DNA of 42,965 nt, taken from assembly GCA_017464225.1 (NCBI GenBank), contig JAFUDW010000119.1, positions 1 to 42,965 on the forward strand. The letters run 5' to 3'. Each line of letters starts with the position of its first letter. Position 1 is the first letter of the stretch. Below, one piece after another: positions 39,701-42,965 of this stretch. The notes beneath the pieces are model-generated. The model made no database searches. It saw nothing but the letters and a program-made list of their open reading frames with translations, and was not told the DNA's origin. The position numbers and the translations under genes were made by a program. The stretch comes from Clostridia bacterium. Lineage in GTDB: Bacteria; Bacillota_A; Clostridia; Christensenellales; Aristaeellaceae.

Positions 39701-40175
39701 ACGTGATGGTCGCCGCCGTGATAGCGTCGATCTCGCCGCCGTTTTTGCTCAGATCCACGGGATAGGTCTTGCCCGCAAACTGCTCATAGAAGGCAGGCTC
39801 CTTTGATTTGGCGCCCAGACCGGCGGTCTCGCTGAAATTGGAGCCGCCCACGCGCACGCCGGACAGCGTGCCTTCGCCGTCCATGCCCACGGTCACCTCC
39901 ACCGGGCCGCCAAAGCCGGTCACGGTGCCTACGGATACGTAGCCCACGGCGCTGCCGTCCGCGTCCACGCCCTTGAACACCTCGGTTTCACCCTCGGCCG
40001 CGATCTGCTCAAAATCCGCCGCCTGGGGCAGCAGCTCCTGGCGGACGGCCACGGCCTTTTCGGCCTCCTGCGCGGCGATGCGGTCTTTTGTGCCGTTGTA
40101 CGTCGCGCCGAGGGCCAGAGCGGCCACCAGCGAAATGACGGTCAGCACGATCCATGCGGGCAATTTCTTACTCAT
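36738..40175 (-). CDS. Giant RnfG-like protein with ten predicted covalent-FMN domains
   Basis: The 1145-aa protein has one N-terminal membrane segment (about residues 7-25), an RnfG-like first domain (35-180, FMN motif AITAAT with Thr156), then nine FMN-binding domains of about 100 residues each. Their ApbE target motifs are GAT with Thr at 267, 384, 490, 585, 693, 805, 913, 1016 and 1127, each followed by the usual Ser-rich turn (SSS, SSK, ASK, SSN). Ala/Glu/Pro-rich linkers join them. Normal RnfG is about 200 aa with one FMN. The ATG at 40175 follows GGAGG by 8 bases and overlaps the FAD synthetase gene. It likely replaces the missing rnfG and forms a long outward flavin chain; electron transfer along it is inference. 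Confidence 0.92.
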   Translation of the reverse strand: MSKKLPAWIVLTVISLVAALALGATYNGTKDRIAAQEAEKAVAVRQELLPQAADFEQIAAEGETEVFKGVDADGSAVGYVSVGTVTGFGGPVEVTVGMDGEGTLSGVRVGGSNFSETAGLGAKSKEPAFYEQFAGKTYPVDLSKNGGEIDAITAATITSSAVIRGVNETAKYIADVAGIKLKEPVVAIEELGDNRYGTTAQGVSGPFPVVVTVDDGGAVVAVEVLDTESANDISYLSRVQGNADYLNQFVGQTAVEAGALDTVSGATVSSSSVNSAVSKVLLFVNDPAAYAAQAAAEADVPDVAIPEGADTFTAQGKGLTGTFDVTISVDENAAVTGIEVGDPSTADDAPFLGQVKDNARFLAQFIGTAGNVAEADIDLVTGATISSKGVISAVNAAWNESQGIVEEPAPTEAPAAPAEEAGNTVKASGLTGTFPVTVELNEDGTVKAVTLGDSDSDMDKDFLAKLDDAFLAQFAGKALPVSVDAVAGATISSKAVIDAVNSFAAETAAPAEEAGNTVKASGLTGTFPVTVELNEDGTVKAVTLGDSDSDMDKSFLALANTDAFLGQFIGKSLPVSGIDAASGATVSSSAIIEAVNSFASGTEENESKAAAEAQPAALDGVFELTAQGFTDPVRVTVTVENGAIAQVEVAESDSASDAMFVKLVGDNQAFLDQFIGKTAPIAEGEVDVVAGATFASKAVIDCVNQAFDKLGITAPAEEPAQEETKEETKPVADGVYSVSAQGFIDMVNVTVTVQGGAVESVAVQESSSDTDAPYVAKVKDNEGFLNQFIGAKAPLDQIDAVTGATFSSNAVLTAVNQALSGDAAAESAEEAPAQEAAPEEKAVSGGVAKASGLTGTFPVTVELNDDGTVKAVTLGDSDSDMDKEYLAKLDDAFLAQFAGKALPVSADTVAGATISSTAVIEAVNGFAAAPAEAEASEEAAQSEAGEYTVSARSFLDDLDVTVTMDENAVVTAVTVADAADAMNAPYVAKVQDEAFLSQYIGQDAPAEDVQVITGATFSSNAVTEAVNSVFAQLGVTVPEKTAAPEAPAPEAHSYRDGIYKTSVNGMNGAIELTVTIENGAVAAVTVGDTDAKEDALYVDMVRGEAFLNQFQGAAAPIESVDAITGATFSAQAVTRGVNLVLESAE
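37462..37631 (-). repeat. Near-identical FMN-domain repeat, copy 1 (domain 8)
   Basis: 170 bases that match 38731-38900 with only scattered changes (for example CTATCG for CTGTCG). Both encode the end of one domain motif region and the SGLTGTFPVTVEL..GTVKAVTLGDSDSDMDK segment. Confidence 0.8.
38522..38656 (-). repeat. Near-identical FMN-domain repeat, copy 2 (domain 5)
   Basis: 135 bases almost identical to 38801-38935, including the linker for PAEEAGNTVKASG. High DNA identity, beyond protein identity, indicates recent duplication or gene conversion. Confidence 0.8.
38731..38935 (-). repeat. Near-identical FMN-domain repeat, copy 3 (domain 4)
   Basis: 205 bases that overlap both other copies: 38731-38900 matches 37462-37631, and 38801-38935 matches 38522-38656. 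Confidence 0.8.
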
Positions 40176-40773
40176 TGTATCTTCCTCCAAGCAATGCCTC
40201 TTCCCGGGGGGAAAGAGGGCGATTGAGCATTTCCTCCGCCCGACGGCGGTTGTTTTCTGCAAGGCTGGCGCGGATGGCGCTGCTGGACACCAGCTGTCCG
40301 TCCGGCAGGCACACGGGCGGCACCACGGTGAGCCCGATGCCCGCCTCCCGGCAAAGCTGCTTCATCAGGCGGGCGTCCCCCCGGGCGCGGCGTCCAAAGT
40401 GGTAATGGAACCCGATCACGATGTGTCGGGCGTTCAGCCGCTCCAGCAGCAGCTCCCGGAAAAACTCCTCCGGGGAACGGGCGGCGATTTCCGGCGTAAA
40501 GGGGCTGCTGATCACGGTATCAACGCCGCATTCTCCCATGAGCGCGGCCTTCTCTTCCAGATCTGTCAGCACCGGACAGGGCTTGCTCCCCAGCACGCCG
40601 GCCGGGGGCGTTTCAAATGTAAAGGCGCAGGGCGTCAGCCCCTTTTCCCCCGCGGCCCGCACCGTGGCCGCCAGGAGCGCTCTGTGCCCCAAGTGCACGC
40701 CGTCAAAGGTGCCCAGCGCCACCGCGGCGGGCGGCATGGGCGGCGCGCAGTCGCTCAGCGATATCAGACGCAT
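40168..40773 (-). CDS. Single-domain FAD synthetase (FMN adenylyltransferase, RibF N-terminal domain)
   Basis: The 201-aa protein matches the N-terminal half of bifunctional RibF: GTFDGVHLGHRALL (residues 21-34, nucleotidyltransferase HxGH-type site), FHYHFGRRARGD, and VSSSAIRASL. It stops after this domain; the riboflavin-kinase half (about 100 aa) is missing and no frame continues it. It would therefore make FAD from FMN and ATP but not FMN from riboflavin. FAD is the flavin donor of ApbE, encoded just upstream, so the gene is well placed to feed protein flavinylation. The ATG follows GAGGAGG; it overlaps the multi-FMN gene by 8 bases. Confidence 0.88.
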   Translation of the reverse strand: MRLISLSDCAPPMPPAAVALGTFDGVHLGHRALLAATVRAAGEKGLTPCAFTFETPPAGVLGSKPCPVLTDLEEKAALMGECGVDTVISSPFTPEIAARSPEEFFRELLLERLNARHIVIGFHYHFGRRARGDARLMKQLCREAGIGLTVVPPVCLPDGQLVSSSAIRASLAENNRRRAEEMLNRPLSPREEALLGGRYNE

Positions 40774-40783
40774 TCAAACCTCC

Positions 40784-41851
40784 TCAGCGATCGGTGGAGG
40801 TCGCTCCCTGGCTTTGCAGCGTGGAGGCCAGTCCGTCTGTAAAGTACACCGAGCCGTCGCTTAGCACCCAGTAAGCTTCCACGTCGGGCAAGCTGTCCAC
40901 AAAGGCGCGTCCCTGCTCATAGGGCATCAGGAAAAGCGCTGTGCTCAGGGCGTCGGCATAGCCGCTGTCGGGCGTAACCACGGTGACCTGGCGCATGAAG
41001 TCCGAGGGGAACAGCGTATCCGGATCGATGATATGATGGTAATATACGCCGTCCACCACGTAATAGCGCTGGTAATCGCCGCTGGTCACCACCGACATAT
41101 CGGTGAGATAAGCCACGTCCTTTATGGTATTTGCGCCCAGGATCAACGCGTCCTCAGGGTTCTGGATGCCCACGCCCCAGCGGCTTCGGCCATCCCGCGG
41201 CTGATTGCCGCAGCGAACGTTTCCCCCTGCATTTATAATATAGGAAGGCATGTCGCTTGTCAACATCCAGGAGGCCACAATTTCGGCGGTGTATCCCTTC
41301 GCTACGGCTCCCAGATCCAGCGACAGCAGGGGATCGGCAAAGTAAACGGTGCCGGCCTGCGCGTCGATGATCACATCGTCAAAATCGCAGTGTTCGGAAA
41401 GGGTTTTCAGCACTTCCGGATCGGGCACCGCCACGCCCTCGGCGCGATAGTCGTGCCAGCAGCGCAGCACAGCGCCCATGGCCACGTTGACCCGGCCCAG
41501 GAGCCTTGGCTGCAGCTCCTTCATATACAGCAGCAGATCGATGAGCTCGGGCTCTGCCTCCGTGGGCTCGCGCCCCGCGTTGGCGTTCACATAGTACAGG
41601 TTGCGCACGCCCTCGTAGGCATTGTAGCCGTCGTATATCTGATGGTAGCGCAGGAACATGGCCTTGGCCGGTTCATAGACGGCGTCAAAGGCTTCCTGGC
41701 TTTCGGCGTAGCCCATGATGGTGATCACGGTATCAAAGGCGTCGTAGAAGGCGGCTGAATACTTGTCCAGCTTTTTTTCCCCGGCGGCGCAGCCCGCGCA
41801 CAGCAGGCAAAAGGCCAGCGCCAGGCATAAAAAACGATGCTTGAATTTCAT
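40784..41851 (-). CDS. apbE: ApbE-family FAD:protein FMN transferase lipoprotein
   Basis: ApbE transfers FMN from FAD to Thr/Ser in target motifs outside the membrane. The 355-aa product has a lipoprotein signal (hydrophobic run ending CAGC, Cys21; Cys at -3 is unusual) and the family motifs DLGAVAKGYTAE, YIINAGGNVRCG, DMSVVTSGDYQRYY, HHIIDPDTLFPS (usually HIIDPxTG) and DSGYADALSTALF (Mg-binding Asp/Thr). It is the first gene of the flavin/Rnf operon, 10 bases before the FAD synthetase. Its likely targets, RnfD and the ten GAT motifs of the giant RnfG-like protein, are in the same operon. The ribosome site is weak (GGGATGAAAGAG). Confidence 0.93.
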   Translation of the reverse strand: MKFKHRFLCLALAFCLLCAGCAAGEKKLDKYSAAFYDAFDTVITIMGYAESQEAFDAVYEPAKAMFLRYHQIYDGYNAYEGVRNLYYVNANAGREPTEAEPELIDLLLYMKELQPRLLGRVNVAMGAVLRCWHDYRAEGVAVPDPEVLKTLSEHCDFDDVIIDAQAGTVYFADPLLSLDLGAVAKGYTAEIVASWMLTSDMPSYIINAGGNVRCGNQPRDGRSRWGVGIQNPEDALILGANTIKDVAYLTDMSVVTSGDYQRYYVVDGVYYHHIIDPDTLFPSDFMRQVTVVTPDSGYADALSTALFLMPYEQGRAFVDSLPDVEAYWVLSDGSVYFTDGLASTLQSQGATSTDR

Positions 41852-41918
41852 GCAGGCTCTTTCATCCCATCGAAAAACAAAAAATTATAGGATATAGCGG
41901 CTTATTTTATCACGTTTC

Positions 41919-41946
41919 ATAATAGTTAGACAATATTAACTGACAA
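41919..41946 (-). promoter_or_regulatory. Promoter of the apbE-rnf operon
   Basis: On the minus strand: TTGTCA (41946-41941), 16 bases, TATTAT (41924-41919). The whole gap 41852-41959 is strikingly AT-rich compared with its surroundings and offers other -10-like boxes (TAAAAT near 41905, TATAAT near 41886). Confidence 0.55.
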
Positions 41947-41954
41947 AGATGTCA
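41941..41954. promoter_or_regulatory. Palindrome over the -35 of the apbE-rnf promoter
   Basis: TGACAAAGATGTCA is an inverted repeat (TGACA, 4 bases, TGTCA) covering the -35 element. A second inverted repeat AGTTA-N8-TAACT (41924-41941) lies next to it. The pattern is the kind bound by CRP/FNR-type dimers, but no regulator can be named. Confidence 0.4.
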
Positions 41955-41959
41955 AAAAT

Positions 41960-42965
41960 TTATCCTTCCCTGTCGATCCGCCTGCTCTCCTCGGCCTCTG
42001 CGGGCGTGATTTCCCGGCTGCTGTAGCGGGCGGCCTCATAGAGCGCGGCCAGCTTTCCATCGTCAAGCTGCTGCCGGGCCGTGCGGCTGGGCGGGATATC
42101 GCTGTGGCGGCGCAGATAATCCCGATAGCTTCGCCGTACCCGCTGGCGGGGCGTCAGGCTGTCCCAGGGAACCTCCGGCACGCGGCGTTTCACCGCCCGT
42201 TGCCTGCGGAAAAACGCGCGTCCCGCCTCGCCCGGCTCTGCCAGTCGCTCCACCGTATCCTCGTAGCCGCTGTTCAGCGCCACGGCGTAGGCCCGCAGCC
42301 AGGCGGCCAGATGACCGGCCAGCCGCCGGAGCGCTTTGTACGCCAGCCGCAACAGCAGGCAAACCAGCGCAACCGTCAGCAGCGCGGCCAGCGCATAGAA
42401 CGCCTTTTCCATCACCAGCCAGAACGCGGAAGGACCGCTCTCCTCTCCCGCCAGGCCGCTCAGATCAAAGCCGCCGCCGCCCGAGCCGCCATCGGCCGCC
42501 CGGGTGGGAAACAGCGACATGAGCCAGAGCGCAGCGCTAAAAACGGCGCGCAGCGCTCCGCGCAGCAATCGTCCGAGGGCGGGCAGGTGCGTTAACACCA
42601 GCAGCGCCGCGGCCAGACCGGCGACGGCAGCGCCGTTGCGCAGGCGCATCAGCCGGGAAGGTCCCCGGCCGCCGCCCATGCCCTCCCGCAGCGATTTGGC
42701 CGAGAGGGCGAACAGCGTATACACGGCGTATGCCAGCATGAAGGGCCAGAGCAATCCGGGCAGGGCGGTCAGTCCGCTCACCGCTCCCACCAGCCGCACG
42801 CCAAAGTACAGCGCCAGGCCTCCATACCACAGCATGGGCGGCAGTCCCTCCCAGGGCAGCGTCAAATACCGCGCCAGCGCCACGGCCTGCGCCGCGGCCG
42901 GCAGGGCGGTAAGGAGCCCCCGGCCGCCGGCCTTCAAAGCATGCGCGAGCAGCGCTCCCGCCCCC
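41960..42965 (-). CDS. Membrane protein with C-terminal DUF4129-like domain (5' end beyond window)
   Basis: The frame is open to the right edge, so the start is missing; an internal TTG at 42937 is not needed as a start. The visible 335 or so residues contain about five hydrophobic segments (the first four near residues 10-50, 60-80, 100-120 and 125-145 of the visible part, one more near 180-200), a glycine-rich loop, and a C-terminal cytoplasmic tail with IPPSRTARQQLDDGKLAALYEAARYSSREIT, the pattern of DUF4129 (usually P-x-E-T-A-R-E-Y...LYERARYS). Such proteins usually neighbour MoxR ATPase, DUF58 and transglutaminase-like genes, which would lie to the right. Function unknown. Confidence 0.75.
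   Translation of the reverse strand, partial: GAGALLAHALKAGGRGLLTALPAAAQAVALARYLTLPWEGLPPMLWYGGLALYFGVRLVGAVSGLTALPGLLWPFMLAYAVYTLFALSAKSLREGMGGGRGPSRLMRLRNGAAVAGLAAALLVLTHLPALGRLLRGALRAVFSAALWLMSLFPTRAADGGSGGGGFDLSGLAGEESGPSAFWLVMEKAFYALAALLTVALVCLLLRLAYKALRRLAGHLAAWLRAYAVALNSGYEDTVERLAEPGEAGRAFFRRQRAVKRRVPEVPWDSLTPRQRVRRSYRDYLRRHSDIPPSRTARQQLDDGKLAALYEAARYSSREITPAEAEESRRIDREG

Noticed and set aside
36726..39806. A 1026-codon open frame on the plus strand opposite the multi-FMN gene
   Set aside because: It has no ribosome site, its His/Gly/Val-rich repeats mirror the FMN-domain repeats on the other strand, and GC-rich codon bias leaves antisense frames open.

Overview
This 42,965-bp window is a GC-rich chromosomal segment of an anaerobic, probably endospore-forming member of the Clostridia (Firmicutes). 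Evidence: a tricistronic GerA-type germinant-receptor operon with a good sigma-G-like promoter, a CotH-family protein, a complete Rnf complex, class III FBPase, HemZ, TIGR04086 and DUF2007 proteins, AGGAGG ribosome binding sites and several TTG starts. The exact order (something like Christensenellales or Oscillospirales) is a guess. Most of the window is dense housekeeping DNA. No IS element or CRISPR array is present.

Layout. 1-360: the right end of what looks like an integrated element, finishing in a displaced 3' half of tRNA-Ala(CGC). 571-2183 (-): HD 5'-nucleotidase, msrA and free-Met-R-sulfoxide reductase. 2195-3096 (+): TPP riboswitch, attenuator and thiT. 3072-5119 (-): nitroreductase-like gene and rarA. 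5239-7437 (+): a 53-aa protein, an Fe-S aldo/keto reductase and an acyl-ACP thioesterase. 7486-10593 (-): fbp and hemW. 10787-14446 (+): gerA-type operon. 14454-14952: a promoter and terminator framing about 460 bp without a believable ORF, a candidate structured RNA. 15065-19744 (+): CotH/lamin-tail protein, DUF4956 membrane protein and VTC-type polyphosphate polymerase. 20005-21630 (-): an XRE regulator with membrane segments and ybaK. 21768-23368 (+): two tRNA-modification enzymes. 23378-24655 (-): M20 peptidase. 24843-26140 (+): DUF2007 protein and pfkA. 26231-27959: SH3-repeat secreted protein (-), TIGR04086 protein (+), MntR-like regulator (-). 28097-31338 (+): trmO, dtd, MBL hydrolase, hemZ.

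31423-41946 (-) is the most interesting region. It is one flavin/redox locus read leftwards: apbE (FMN transferase), a single-domain FAD synthetase, a giant RnfG-like protein with ten predicted covalent-FMN sites, DUF1622, a NusG-II protein, rnfC, rnfD, rnfE, rnfA, rnfB and a small zinc-ribbon protein. The normal rnfG slot between rnfD and rnfE is empty. The rnfG function appears to have moved upstream and gained nine extra FMN-binding domains. The genes fit together: FAD synthetase makes FAD, secreted ApbE attaches FMN to Thr in GAT motifs, and the resulting membrane-anchored multi-flavin chain could store or carry electrons between Rnf and partners outside the membrane. That role is inference. 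The window ends inside a DUF4129-like membrane protein gene.
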